Positions 1-9,330 are shown, numbered from the stretch's first letter. The stretch is 64,000 bases of DNA from Caldilineaceae bacterium (GCA_020634815.1 JACKBA010000004.1:216355-280354); one strand, 5' to 3'. Notes: generated by a model not told the origin, from the letters alone. Made by a program: numbers and translations.

Positions 1-499
1 GGCGAACCGTGCCTTTGTCGCCGAACGTCTTGGCTGCGAGCCCGGCTGGCCGCTGGGTCTCGATGCCGGGGAGACGGTCTCGGCCGGCCCGTTCACGATC
101 ACGGCGGTCCCGGCCGCACACGAGACGCTGGATCGCGATGGGCAGGGGCGCCACCGCTATCTCGGATATGTTGCGCGCTGCGGCCCGTGGACGATCTACC
201 ACAGCGGCGATACCGTCCTCTACGATGGTATGGTCGAGACGCTGCGTGCTTTTGCCGTCGACGTCGCGCTGCTGCCGATCAACGGCCGTGCGCCGGAGCG
301 CCGTGTCGCCGGCAACCTGGATGGGCGCGAGGCGGCTGAGCTTGCACACGCAATTGGCGCCGGCGTTGTCATCCCCTGTCACTACGACATGTTTGCCTTC
401 AACACCGCAACGCCGGATCTCTTGATTGCGACGTGCGCTGCGTTGGGGCAACCGTACCACGTCTTGCGCAACGGCGAGCGCTGGTCCGCGACCGGCTGA
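1..499 (+). CDS. MBL-fold metal-dependent hydrolase (UlaG-like), 5'-truncated
   Basis: This is the C-terminal part of a metallo-beta-lactamase-fold hydrolase whose start lies outside the window; the reading frame is open from base 2. Visible family marks are the AAHE segment (a metal-ligand His followed by Glu), the YHSGDTVLYDG strand-loop carrying the bridging Asp, LLPINGR, and the late IPCHYDMF with the final ligand His. This order resembles UlaG/L-ascorbate-6-phosphate lactonase relatives, which are cytoplasmic hydrolases of lactones or phosphoesters. The substrate cannot be read from the sequence. It stands alone, with about 195 bp before the next gene. Confidence 0.8.
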   Translation, partial: ANRAFVAERLGCEPGWPLGLDAGETVSAGPFTITAVPAAHETLDRDGQGRHRYLGYVARCGPWTIYHSGDTVLYDGMVETLRAFAVDVALLPINGRAPERRVAGNLDGREAAELAHAIGAGVVIPCHYDMFAFNTATPDLLIATCAALGQPYHVLRNGERWSATG

Positions 500-622
500 G
501 CGCGGCCCGGAATTGGCTGGTACGACCGGCTCTCCTTACGGTGTTCGTTGATCCGCCTCCGGGTGAACGGCGACTACTGCATATCGTCGGCGCGCCGGGC
601 AAATTGTTACGCCATTTTCCTG

Positions 623-652
623 ATGGTTTGAGTGGCCGATGCCCTCTATAAT
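623..652 (+). promoter_or_regulatory. Putative sigma-70 promoter of the hybrid histidine kinase
   Basis: A perfect TATAAT lies at 647-652, with a weak ATGGTT at 623-628 as a possible -35 (18-bp spacer). Predicted transcription start is near 659, about 35 bases before the TTG start codon at 695. Only the -10 is convincing. Confidence 0.45.
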
Positions 653-694
653 GGAGGTGTCGCCTGAAGACACGTTCAGCCGGGAGCTCGCAAC

Positions 695-3600
695 TTGCAG
701 TTAACACCTCTACTTCCCATCTACTTCGTCACTGTCGGCGTGACCTTGCTGGTTGCGTTGCAGACGTGGCAGCACCGGCGCACCCCTGGCGCTCGCCAAT
801 TGACCTTTCTCATGGTCGCTGCGGCCATCTGGGCCTTTGCCGACGGCATGGCGCTGGCGTCGACAACGCTACAGGGGAAGATCGCTTTCTCCAAGGTCAG
901 CCACATCGGCATCCAGACCGTCCCCGTCTTTTTTCTCCTGTTTGTCCTCAGCTACACCGGCAACGAGCGGGTGCTCAACAACCCGTGGCTGCGGCTCATC
1001 TGGGTGATCCCGCTGCTGGCGCTCGTGGCCGTCTTCACCAACGAGCGGCACTCTCTATTCTGGACCGACGTGAGCCTGGTGCAGACCGCCTACGGGATCG
1101 AGGACGACTATGCACATGGCCCGCTCTTCTGGCTCTTTGCGGCGAATCTCTATGTGCTGATCTTTCTCGGTACGTTCCTGCTCCTGCGCAACGCGGCCAG
1201 CAGCGTCCGTCGCTATCGGTTGCAGGCCGTCGTGATCCTCATTGCTGTGGCGATTCCCTGGGCAGCGAACTTTGTTTACCTCTTCGATCTCTTCCCGTGG
1301 CCGTGGCTCGATCTGACGTCGGTGGCATTTGCCCTCTCCGGCATGTTGCTGGCCTGGGCGATCCTGCGGCTGGGGTTGCTGCGCATCGTGCCCGTGGCGC
1401 GAGCCCAACTGGTCGAGCGCATGAGCGAGGGCATGATCGTCATTGACACGCGCGGCAATATCGTCGACATCAACCCGGCCGCAATGGCCCTGTTGCAGAT
1501 CGCTGAGGCCACGTATGGCGGCCCCCTGTATGCGGCCGGCGAAAGCGGCGCATTGCTGGCACGGCAGGTAGGTGTGGCATGCAAGGAAGGCACGAATGTC
1601 GAGGTCGCACTGCCCAACGGCATGTCGGTCGAGGTTCGCTGCGCGCCGCTGAGCGCGTTGCAGGGCCGGGTGCAAGGGACGCTGCTCCTGCTGCACGACA
1701 TCACGGATCGAACGCGCGTCGAGATGGAGTTGCGCAGCAGCGAGGAGCGCTACCGGACGCTCTACACCAGGACGCCCGCCATGCTCCATTCCATCGACCG
1801 CAAGGGGCGCATCATCAGCGTGACCGATTTCTGGCTCGAGAACATGGGCTACGAACGTAGCGAGGTGATCGGCCATGAAAGCACCGAGTTTATGACTGAG
1901 GCGTCGGCCCGCTACGCGCGCGAGGTTGGCCTGGCCGAATTCTTCCGCTCGGGTGCGACCAGCGATATTCCCTATGAGTTCGTCCGCCGTGACGGGACGA
2001 TCATCGAGACCCTGCTTTCCGCCGTCGCCGAGCGCTCGCTCGACGGCCAGGTCGTGCGTTCGTTGAGTGTCTTGCAGGACGTGACGGAGCGCAACCGCGT
2101 CTGGCGCCGCCTGGAGGAGAGCGAGCAGCGCTACCGAACGCTGATCGACTCCGCCCCGTTCCCGGCCATTGTGACCTCGATCGAAACCGGACGCGTGCTC
2201 TACAGCAATGGTTCTGCCCGCGAACTCTTCGAAGTTGACGGCCTGCCGGTCGACAGCATGACTGCGACCGACTTCTACGCCGACGGCGACAGCCGCCGCC
2301 AGATGCTGGCTGAACTGGCGAAGGAACGCCAGGTGACCAATCGCGAGATGCATGCGCGCACCGCTTCGGGCCGCGACCTGTGGCTGCTTCTTTCGGCGAT
2401 TCCCATCGAGTTTGACGGTGAGGCGGCTGTCTTCAGCATCTTCAATGACATCAGCGATCGCCGCGCCATCGAGCAACAACTGCGCGACAGCGAGCGGCGC
2501 TATCGCCTGCTTGCCGAGAATGTCTCGGACGTGATCTGGATGCTCGACTTTGACCGGCATGTGGTCTATTGCAGCCCTTCGGTCCTTGGGCTGACCGGTT
2601 ATAGTGCCGATGAGACGATGATGGCAGCGGCAACCGACTTTGTCACCCGTGCGTCACAGCCACGCTTCACGGCGGGGCTGCACGAGTTGATGGCGGCTGT
2701 GGAGCAGGGCCGTCAGCCGGGCACCATCACGCTCGAGATCGAGGTGCCGCGCAAGGATGGCGGCACCGTTTGGACCGACACGTCCGTGAAAATCATGTAT
2801 GACGGCGACGAAGCCATTGGCTACCTGGGCATTTCGCGCGACATCTCTGTGCGGCGGGAGGCGCAGGCAGCCATGCGCGAGGCGAAGGAGACCGCCGAGG
2901 CTGCCACGCAGGCCAAGAGCGAATTCCTGGCGAACATGAGCCACGAAATCCGTACCCCCATGAATGCCGTCATCGGCATGACGAGCCTGCTGCTGGGCAC
3001 GAATCTGAGCCAGGAGCAGCGCGAATTTACCGAGACCGTGCGCAACAGCAGCGACGCGCTGCTGGCCATCATCAACGATATCCTCGATTTCTCGAAGATC
3101 GAATCCGGCAAAATGGATCTGGAGCAGCATCCCTTCGACCTCATGCTCTGCATGGAAGCCGCGCTCGATCTGGTTGCCATGCAGGCGAATAAGAAGGGGC
3201 TGGAACTGACCTACTCCGTCAGCGGTGATGTGCCGGCGCATGTGGTCGGCGACGATACCCGTCTGCGCCAGGTGCTCGTCAATCTCCTCACCAACGCCGT
3301 GAAATTCACCGAGCGTGGCGAAGTCAATCTGCGCCTGCACGCCGAACCGGTCACCTTGCCGGGCTCGTCAGGGGATGGGTGCGCTCCCGCAGAAGGCCCG
3401 TGCGAGATGCTCCTGCAATTTGAGGTGCAGGACACGGGAATCGGTATCCCTGCCGATCGCCAGTCGCGCCTGTTCAGCTCATTCAGCCAGGTCGATACGT
3501 CGACCACGCGGCGCTACGGCGGCACCGGGCTGGGTCTGGCCATCTCGCGCCGCCTGGTCGAAATGATGGGTGGCACGATCTGGTTGGAGAGCGATGGCAT

Positions 3601-4510
3601 CCCCGGCCACGGGACAACATTCCACGTGCGTCTCACGTTGCCTTGCGCAAGCGTGCCGGTCAATGGAGCGGCAGCACAAGGAAGCGTGCGACAGGCAACC
3701 CTCTCCGTCAAGCGGGTGCTGGTCGTCGACGACAACGCGACGAACCGGCAGATCCTGCTGCTGCAACTGCGCCAGTGGGGGATCGAGGGCGTCGCGGCCA
3801 GTTCGGCAGCAGAGGCGCTGGCGACCATGGCAGCGCAGCCGTCATTTGACGTCATCCTGCTTGACTTGCAGATGCCGGACGTGGATGGCATCGGCCTCGC
3901 CGGGCAGATTCTCAGCCGCTGGCCGGAGACCGCGCCGCGCATGATCCTGCTCACTTCAATGAACTACGATGCGCGGGAAGTTGCCAAAGCCGGTATCTCT
4001 GCCAACCTCTACAAGCCGGTCAAGCCCGCTGCGCTCTACGAGAGCCTGGCGCAGCCGGTCAACGCACCGCGCACGGCATCGGCAGAGAGCGCCACCACGA
4101 AGTGGGATGCCACAATGGCCGAACGGCGCCCGCTCCGTATCCTGGCCGCCGAGGACAATCTCGTCAATCAGAAGGTCATTCAGACGTTGCTGGGCCGCTA
4201 CGGGTATCGGGTCGACCTGGCCGGCGACGGCTTGCAGGCCGTGGAAGCCGTGCGGCGCCAGCCCTACGATGTCGTGCTCATGGATGTGCAGATGCCGGAG
4301 ATGGATGGCGTCGAAGCCACGCTAGCCATTCGCGCAGAAATGCCGCCCGAGCGCCAGCCCTACATTATCGCCATGACGGCCAACGCCTTCGACGACCAGC
4401 GCCGCATCTACCTGGAGAGCGGCATGAACGACTACGTCAGCAAGCCCGTGCGGCCGGCCATGCTTGTGGCGGCGCTCGATCGCGTGCCTGAAACCCACGT
4501 GGTCACATGA
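695..4510 (+). CDS. Hybrid sensor histidine kinase (7TM - 4 PAS - HisKA - HATPase - 2 REC)
   Basis: A 1271-residue membrane sensor kinase. The TTG start is supported by GGGAG at 682-686, eight bases upstream. Residues 1-230 form about seven membrane helices, like the HisKA_7TM input domain. Four PAS-like repeats follow (about 235-335, 345-470, 475-595 and 600-725), then HisKA with the phospho-acceptor His750 in SHEIRTP. The HATPase domain has an N-box (NLLTNAVKF), DTGIGIP and GGTGLGLAIS. Two receiver domains end the protein, with acceptor Asp at about 1057 (LLDLQMP) and 1197 (LMDVQMP). All catalytic motifs look intact. A phosphorelay to an unlinked HPt or regulator is likely; no output gene is adjacent. 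The signal sensed is unknown. Confidence 0.93.
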   Translation: MQLTPLLPIYFVTVGVTLLVALQTWQHRRTPGARQLTFLMVAAAIWAFADGMALASTTLQGKIAFSKVSHIGIQTVPVFFLLFVLSYTGNERVLNNPWLRLIWVIPLLALVAVFTNERHSLFWTDVSLVQTAYGIEDDYAHGPLFWLFAANLYVLIFLGTFLLLRNAASSVRRYRLQAVVILIAVAIPWAANFVYLFDLFPWPWLDLTSVAFALSGMLLAWAILRLGLLRIVPVARAQLVERMSEGMIVIDTRGNIVDINPAAMALLQIAEATYGGPLYAAGESGALLARQVGVACKEGTNVEVALPNGMSVEVRCAPLSALQGRVQGTLLLLHDITDRTRVEMELRSSEERYRTLYTRTPAMLHSIDRKGRIISVTDFWLENMGYERSEVIGHESTEFMTEASARYAREVGLAEFFRSGATSDIPYEFVRRDGTIIETLLSAVAERSLDGQVVRSLSVLQDVTERNRVWRRLEESEQRYRTLIDSAPFPAIVTSIETGRVLYSNGSARELFEVDGLPVDSMTATDFYADGDSRRQMLAELAKERQVTNREMHARTASGRDLWLLLSAIPIEFDGEAAVFSIFNDISDRRAIEQQLRDSERRYRLLAENVSDVIWMLDFDRHVVYCSPSVLGLTGYSADETMMAAATDFVTRASQPRFTAGLHELMAAVEQGRQPGTITLEIEVPRKDGGTVWTDTSVKIMYDGDEAIGYLGISRDISVRREAQAAMREAKETAEAATQAKSEFLANMSHEIRTPMNAVIGMTSLLLGTNLSQEQREFTETVRNSSDALLAIINDILDFSKIESGKMDLEQHPFDLMLCMEAALDLVAMQANKKGLELTYSVSGDVPAHVVGDDTRLRQVLVNLLTNAVKFTERGEVNLRLHAEPVTLPGSSGDGCAPAEGPCEMLLQFEVQDTGIGIPADRQSRLFSSFSQVDTSTTRRYGGTGLGLAISRRLVEMMGGTIWLESDGIPGHGTTFHVRLTLPCASVPVNGAAAQGSVRQATLSVKRVLVVDDNATNRQILLLQLRQWGIEGVAASSAAEALATMAAQPSFDVILLDLQMPDVDGIGLAGQILSRWPETAPRMILLTSMNYDAREVAKAGISANLYKPVKPAALYESLAQPVNAPRTASAESATTKWDATMAERRPLRILAAEDNLVNQKVIQTLLGRYGYRVDLAGDGLQAVEAVRRQPYDVVLMDVQMPEMDGVEATLAIRAEMPPERQPYIIAMTANAFDDQRRIYLESGMNDYVSKPVRPAMLVAALDRVPETHVVT

Positions 4511-4511
4511 G

Positions 4512-5330
4512 CTAGAGGGCGACCCGCGCATCGGCGATGGCCGGGGCGGCCGCAAAGGCGATGCCGTGCTGGGCCAACTGCTCCTTGCCCCGCAGGGTCA
4601 GATCCGTCGTAAAATCAAACTGGTCGCGCGCATCGATGGGATAGGCCTTGAGCTGATACTTTGTTCCCCACGGCAGCTCGCTGGCCACGATGATGACCGG
4701 CTCGTCGATCCGTACGTAGACGCTCGTCAGCGCAACGTCGTGTAATACCTGCTTCACGTAACGCCCGTCGTGGTCGGGTTGCAGGAAGAAGTTGACGACG
4801 CACATCAGCAGCGGCGAACCGTCGTTGCCGTTGTAGATTGCGGACGTCCACATTTTGAGGTGCGGAATGGAGACCGTCGTGGCATCAGGCGTCATAATGT
4901 CGACGGTGCGCATGCCGATGCGCCGCACCTCGCCGTACGCCCCATCGATCTCGATCCAGTCGCCCAGGCGATAGGGCATTTCGTAGAGCGCCACGATGCC
5001 GGCAACCAGGCTGCTCACGTAATCCTTCAGGGCGAAGCCGAGCATGATGCCGAGCGCGCCAAGCAGCGCCACGAAGTTTTCAAAGGACGGCTCGATGACC
5101 AGCGGCACGATCAGCCAGAGCGCAACGACGAGCGCGACCAGCCGCACGACAGGGACGGTGGCCAGCACGTAGAGCCGGTTGCGCCCGTGCAGCCGCTCGG
5201 CCAGCCACGGCAGCAGATGCTGGCTGATGACCACCACCGCCACCGCCACGCCCACGATGAGAATGATCTCCAGGAGCGCGCCCTGGTCGAGCGGTTTGAT
5301 AAACTCGGGAAGCGAAACACTAAGATCCAT
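4512..5330 (-). CDS. MscS-family mechanosensitive ion channel
   Basis: A 272-residue small-conductance mechanosensitive channel. Membrane helices lie at about 20-40 and 60-80, followed by a pore-lining helix at about 85-115 (GALGIMLGFALKDYVSSLVAG), then the MscS beta domain (YRLGDWIEIDG...YGEVRRIGMRT). The usual VPNS turn reads IPHLKM, so the conserved Asn is absent. Length is close to E. coli MscS. It releases solutes on osmotic downshift. It is the second gene of a minus-strand pair, 33 bp behind the winged-helix protein, and it ends 1 bp from the convergent kinase. Confidence 0.9.
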   Translation of the reverse strand: MDLSVSLPEFIKPLDQGALLEIILIVGVAVAVVVISQHLLPWLAERLHGRNRLYVLATVPVVRLVALVVALWLIVPLVIEPSFENFVALLGALGIMLGFALKDYVSSLVAGIVALYEMPYRLGDWIEIDGAYGEVRRIGMRTVDIMTPDATTVSIPHLKMWTSAIYNGNDGSPLLMCVVNFFLQPDHDGRYVKQVLHDVALTSVYVRIDEPVIIVASELPWGTKYQLKAYPIDARDQFDFTTDLTLRGKEQLAQHGIAFAAAPAIADARVAL

Positions 5331-5363
5331 GCAACTCTCCTGTCTGCTGATTCTGCCCGCGCG

Positions 5364-6593
5364 CTAGAAGCTGTCGATGAGATAGCCATCCTCTTTGAGC
5401 ACTTGGCGCACCACCGGGTAGCCAAGCGCCGAGACGCGCCAGCAATCGTCGCCGGCATCGACCAGCCCGGCCGATTGCAGGGTCACCATGGTCTGCATGA
5501 TCTCGTTGGTGGAGAGTGGCAGAAGCTGCGGCAGTATCTCGGTGCTCAGCCCGCCGTGCAGCAGCAGCGTGTGCAGGACCATCGTCATCTCGCGGCGCGG
5601 CAGCGTCGACGGCAGCACGGGGTGCTTCACCCTCTCCCACGGCGTCACCCAGATGGTTACTTGCGCCGTGCTCTCCTCGTCCGGCGGCTCGACCTGGATG
5701 TCGGCCTCTGCCTGGAGGCTCTGGCGCCAGATGGTCGCGCTGACGCCCGGATTGCCGTGGCTGTATACGGCCAGTTCCTCGAGGAACCGGCTCGACTTGT
5801 GCGTCTTGCCGGCGTCCGGTTCGAGATCCGGCGGCAGGACATAGGCGCCGTCGTCAGCCTGCCGGAAGACAAATCGCTTGCGTCCTCCGCCTTGCACCGA
5901 CCCCGCAATCCACATCGCCAGGCGTTCGCGGTCGAAGGCCTGCAGGGCATAGGTTTGCGGCATGCGGCCCTGCCAGACATAGCGCAGATAGGACCACGCC
6001 CAACTATCGCACCCGATGACGCCGTGCGGATACCCGTGGCGCCAGAGCCGGTCGAAGAGGGTGCGCACGAGGGCGAGGCCGGACGTGTGGCGCAGGTAGA
6101 GCTTTTCCAGCGCCGGCAGCACCCACGGCCGTCCGTCGCTGTCGGCGAGCGCTTCGAGCCAGTCGAGATCCTGCGCCAGAATCTGCTCCGGCGTGGGCGG
6201 CTCGATCAGGCGCCAGCCGCGCTCGGCCTGCCAGGCGCGCAACGCCTCCTGCCCGCCGGTATGGGGCGGGCCGAGCACGACGACCGCCGGCTGCTCGTCA
6301 TTGTCGCGATCCAGCCAGGGCTGCAGGCACGCTCTCAGAGCATTGCCGGCCGCGGCGTCATCAAGGAGGGGCACGGTGCGCCGCAACAGCAGTTCCGGTA
6401 GCGCGTGCAGATTGTCGATCGGCTCGAAGACGCTCTCGTCATCGCCATCGCGCCGGCGCAAACTCTCCCAGAAGCCGGTCAGTCCGGTGCGTACCGTCTG
6501 TTGCACCGTGCCGGACGGCGCGGCAAAATCGGAGGATCGAACGTATTGCCAGGGCGTTTCGGTCGTGGTCGGGGCGCTATTCTCTTCACTCAA
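5364..6593 (-). CDS. Hypothetical winged-helix protein encoded with MscS
   Basis: Not recognised as a named family. The frame is open up to 6839, but a TTG at 6593 preceded by AGGAG (nine bases upstream) is the best start, giving 409 residues. Near residue 130 a strand-turn VVVLGPPHTGG resembles a P-loop without its Lys-Ser/Thr. A central helical region (WVLPALEKLYLRH...ALVRTLFDRLW) recalls AAA-like ATPase folds. The last 80 residues (REMTMVLHTLLLHGG...ALGYPVVRQVLKEDGY) look like a winged helix. There is no signal peptide or membrane helix. The 33-bp gap to the MscS gene implies one transcript, so a role in controlling or accompanying the channel is a reasonable inference only. Confidence 0.7.
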   Translation of the reverse strand: MSEENSAPTTTETPWQYVRSSDFAAPSGTVQQTVRTGLTGFWESLRRRDGDDESVFEPIDNLHALPELLLRRTVPLLDDAAAGNALRACLQPWLDRDNDEQPAVVVLGPPHTGGQEALRAWQAERGWRLIEPPTPEQILAQDLDWLEALADSDGRPWVLPALEKLYLRHTSGLALVRTLFDRLWRHGYPHGVIGCDSWAWSYLRYVWQGRMPQTYALQAFDRERLAMWIAGSVQGGGRKRFVFRQADDGAYVLPPDLEPDAGKTHKSSRFLEELAVYSHGNPGVSATIWRQSLQAEADIQVEPPDEESTAQVTIWVTPWERVKHPVLPSTLPRREMTMVLHTLLLHGGLSTEILPQLLPLSTNEIMQTMVTLQSAGLVDAGDDCWRVSALGYPVVRQVLKEDGYLIDSF

Positions 6594-6680
6594 CAGGCAT
6601 CGCTCCTGGTTGTGGCGGGTCTGGCTGACGGCCCTGCGCCGCTTGACCTGGCCCATGCAGCGCGTGGCGTCCTTGCCACC

Positions 6681-6686
6681 AGTATA
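6681..6686 (-). promoter_or_regulatory. Possible -10 box for the winged-helix/MscS operon
   Basis: TATACT reads on the minus strand about 88 bases upstream of the TTG start at 6593, with no good -35. The 245-bp intergenic region (6594-6838) must also hold the promoter of the divergent chaperonin gene, for which I see no clear boxes. Confidence 0.3.
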
Positions 6687-6838
6687 GATCAAGTGTGCCG
6701 CACGAACCATCGGATTGCATCGAGCTTTTGACGAAACGTTTTGACTGGGGTAGCATTTCCCGGATTGACGCGTACCCCAAACAAGAAATCCTAATTGAGC
6801 TTGACTCATCTGCTCAGCCATAGATCGCAAGACAGCCA

Positions 6839-8485
6839 ATGACCCGTTCGCATCCTGTTACCCGGCCAAGCGTCGCGTTCCAGCCGGAGACGCGCAACCA
6901 CTTCTACGCCGGAATCATCGCCGTTGCCGACATGCTGGCGACGACGTTGGGGCCGACCGGCGGCCCGGTTCTCTCCTACGATACCACCCGCAAGAAGGTC
7001 GAGGCCATCGACGACGCGGCCACGGTGCTGCGGCGGATGATCAGCCTGGGCCGGCCTGACCTGGACATCGGCGCCATGCTCGTGCGCGGCATGGTGTGGC
7101 AGTTGGAGCAGCGCATCGGCGACGGCGGCACCGCGGCCGTGCTCCTCATGCGCGCGCTCGTCGAGGAAGGCATGCGCCAGATCACGGCGGGAACCAATGC
7201 CATGCGCCTGGTCGAAGGCATCCGCCAGGGCGCAGAGATCGCGCACGCCACGCTGCGCGAGCAGGCGCGCAAGGTCACGGGCGAGCGCGGCCTGGCGACC
7301 GTCGCGCGCACCGTCATGCAGGATGACGACCTGGCCGCAGTCCTGGGCGAGCTGAGCTATCTGCTCGGCGCCGACGGCCACCTGCAGGTGGAGTCCTACG
7401 TTGCGCCCTACCTGGAACGCCAGTACATCGGCGGCGCGCACTACGGCGCCAAGATTGCCAGCATGTATTTCTACAGCGAACCTGAACGCCAGCGCGCCGT
7501 GCTCTCGTCGCCCGCAGTGGCCGTGCTCGACAAGGGCGTGACCGAGGCTGAGCAGGCCGTGGCGCTGCTCGAAGCCACCGTCAAGGCCGGGCGCAAGACG
7601 CTGCTGGTCATCGCACCCGATTTCAGCGGCTCCGGCCTGAATCTGTTGGTTGCCAACCACGCCCAGCCCGAAGAAAAGCGCAAGGTCGCTGTGCTCGCCG
7701 TCACGCTCAGCGCCGTGGGCGACGAGCGGCGTCTGGCCTTGCAGGATCTGGCACTCATGACCGGCGGCGTCATCCTCGGGGACATCGGCCAGCACCAGGC
7801 GCGCTCGGCCGAGGCGGAGGACCTGGGGCGTGCCACGCGTGCCGAATTCGCCGACAAGGGGCTCGTGCTGACCATGGATTCGAGCCGGCGCGCGCAGGTT
7901 CAGGAGCAGATCGCCGAATTGAGCAACCGGCTTGCGGGCATGGCCCACGACGACGAGGATCGCCCCGTGCTGACCCGCCGCCTGGCCGCGCTGAGCGGCG
8001 GCATCGGCGTGCTCAAGATCGGCGCGCATCATCCGCCCGCGCGTGAACTGCGGCGCGCCCAGGCCGAACGTGCCTGGAAAGTGCTCTCCGCGGTGCAGCG
8101 GGGCGGTGTGGTGGCCGGTGGCGGCGCAGCGCTGCTGCACTGCCAGCCCGCCGTGCTCGACGCGGCTAGCCGTACCGCAGACCCCGATATCGCGCTGGGC
8201 ATGCGCGTCCTGGCCGCCGCGCTGGCTGCACCGCAGCGCCAGATCCTGGAGAATGCGACCGTTTCCGCGCCGGCCGTCTACATCGAACGCCTGCTCGATG
8301 GCGGTGCGGGTGCGGCCTACGACGTCTTCGCCGGCCGCGTCGTCGACGCCTATGACCACGGTCTGCTCGACGCTGCCGACGTCGTGGCGGCGATCCTGCG
8401 TTCGGCCGTCAGCGGCGCCACCATGACGCTGAGCACCGACGCCATTGTCTATCACCGCAAGCCGCAGCAGAGCTTGACACCCTGA
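6839..8485 (+). CDS. Divergent GroEL/cpn60-like chaperonin
   Basis: A 548-residue group I chaperonin homologue, about the length of GroEL, with equatorial, intermediate and apical domains in order. The ATP site is partly kept: TLGPTGG for TLGPKGR, Asp at the Asp52 position (AIDDAAT), and GDGGT for GDGTT, keeping the Asp87 equivalent. The apical strand SMYFYSEPE matches the substrate-binding YF pair of GroEL. A gapless alignment through GGIGVLKIGA...GGVVAGGG puts Arg411 at the position of catalytic Asp398, so normal ATP hydrolysis is doubtful. The C-terminal Gly-Gly-Met tail is missing and no groES is nearby. No clear Shine-Dalgarno sequence precedes the ATG. It is probably a specialised paralogue that shares a transcript with the propeller gene 8 bp downstream. 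Confidence 0.88.
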   Translation: MTRSHPVTRPSVAFQPETRNHFYAGIIAVADMLATTLGPTGGPVLSYDTTRKKVEAIDDAATVLRRMISLGRPDLDIGAMLVRGMVWQLEQRIGDGGTAAVLLMRALVEEGMRQITAGTNAMRLVEGIRQGAEIAHATLREQARKVTGERGLATVARTVMQDDDLAAVLGELSYLLGADGHLQVESYVAPYLERQYIGGAHYGAKIASMYFYSEPERQRAVLSSPAVAVLDKGVTEAEQAVALLEATVKAGRKTLLVIAPDFSGSGLNLLVANHAQPEEKRKVAVLAVTLSAVGDERRLALQDLALMTGGVILGDIGQHQARSAEAEDLGRATRAEFADKGLVLTMDSSRRAQVQEQIAELSNRLAGMAHDDEDRPVLTRRLAALSGGIGVLKIGAHHPPARELRRAQAERAWKVLSAVQRGGVVAGGGAALLHCQPAVLDAASRTADPDIALGMRVLAAALAAPQRQILENATVSAPAVYIERLLDGGAGAAYDVFAGRVVDAYDHGLLDAADVVAAILRSAVSGATMTLSTDAIVYHRKPQQSLTP

Positions 8486-8493
8486 GAAAACCC

Positions 8494-9330
8494 ATGCCGA
8501 TCGTTCTTTCTTTGACTCAGCGTGACGATGCCTTGTGGGCGCTTGGCCCGGAAGGTCTCTACGAATATAGCGACGGTGAGCTTGCCCCGCTGCCGCAGCC
8601 GGACGCCCAACCCGCGTGTTGCCTGTCCGTCGGCGACCGCCTGCTCGTCGGCGGCGCAACACATGGCGTGGCCTACGCCGGCAGCGACGGCGCCTGGCAG
8701 GCAAGCTGGATGGATGGCGTGCAGGCTTCCGTCGTCTGCCTGGCCGCCGACCCGGACCAGGCGCACAGCGGTGTCGTGCTGGCCGGCAGTTCCGGCGGCG
8801 GCATCCTGCGTACGACCAACCGCGGCCGCCACTGGAGCGTCTGCAACTTCGGCCTTTTCAACTTCGACGTGCTGTGCATGGCCTGGGCGCCGATCCAGCC
8901 GGCCGGGCAGTGGCCGCCGCTGCAGGCGGTTTTTGCCGGCACCGAGGGCGGCGTCTATCGATCGCCCAATGGCGGTCGCGGCTGGAAGCAGAGTGCCGGC
9001 CTCAACGCTCCCGTCATTTCGCTGGCCGTGGCGCCCGATTTTCATGACGGCGGTGCGGTGCTGGCCGGTACGGAGGGTGCGGGTCTCTGGCGCTCGGAGG
9101 ATGGCGGCTTCACCTTTGCCGCGGTGCCCGGCGCGCCGGAGGTCGTCAACGCGCTGGCGGCCTGGGATGGCGGCTGGCTGCTCAGCGACGCCGAAGGCAT
9201 CTGGCGCTCCGACGACGGCGCGATCTGGTCACGGCTGGAGGGCATCGGGCCGGCCTTTACTTTGTTTCCTACGCCGGACGGCTTGCTGGCCGGCGGCATG
9301 GATGGCGTCTTCTGGGTTGACAAGCGTTGA
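8494..9330 (+). CDS. Asp-box (BNR-like) beta-propeller protein
   Basis: A 278-residue protein of repeated beta-propeller blades. Asp-box turns are visible at TTNRGRHW, SPNGGRGW, SEDGGFTF and SDDGAIW, each following an AG(T/S)xGG strand (LAGSSGGGILR, FAGTEGGVYR, LAGTEGAGLWR). This is the sialidase/Ycf48/sortilin type of fold, used for binding or assembly as often as for catalysis. No sialidase catalytic residues are evident. There is no signal peptide, so it should be cytoplasmic, unlike most Asp-box proteins. It starts 8 bp after the divergent chaperonin and reads the same way, which suggests a client or co-factor of that chaperonin. Confidence 0.78.
   Translation: MPIVLSLTQRDDALWALGPEGLYEYSDGELAPLPQPDAQPACCLSVGDRLLVGGATHGVAYAGSDGAWQASWMDGVQASVVCLAADPDQAHSGVVLAGSSGGGILRTTNRGRHWSVCNFGLFNFDVLCMAWAPIQPAGQWPPLQAVFAGTEGGVYRSPNGGRGWKQSAGLNAPVISLAVAPDFHDGGAVLAGTEGAGLWRSEDGGFTFAAVPGAPEVVNALAAWDGGWLLSDAEGIWRSDDGAIWSRLEGIGPAFTLFPTPDGLLAGGMDGVFWVDKR

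Noticed and set aside
1055..2560. Long open frame antisense to the hybrid kinase (about 500 codons)
   Set aside because: Shadow of a GC-rich gene; composition is His/Arg/Gln/Gly-rich with no family features, while the sense frame has complete kinase domains.
6594..6838. Upstream extension of the winged-helix protein to 491 residues
   Set aside because: The extension is Cys/Arg-rich and unlike coding sequence; AGGAG before the TTG at 6593 fits a start there.
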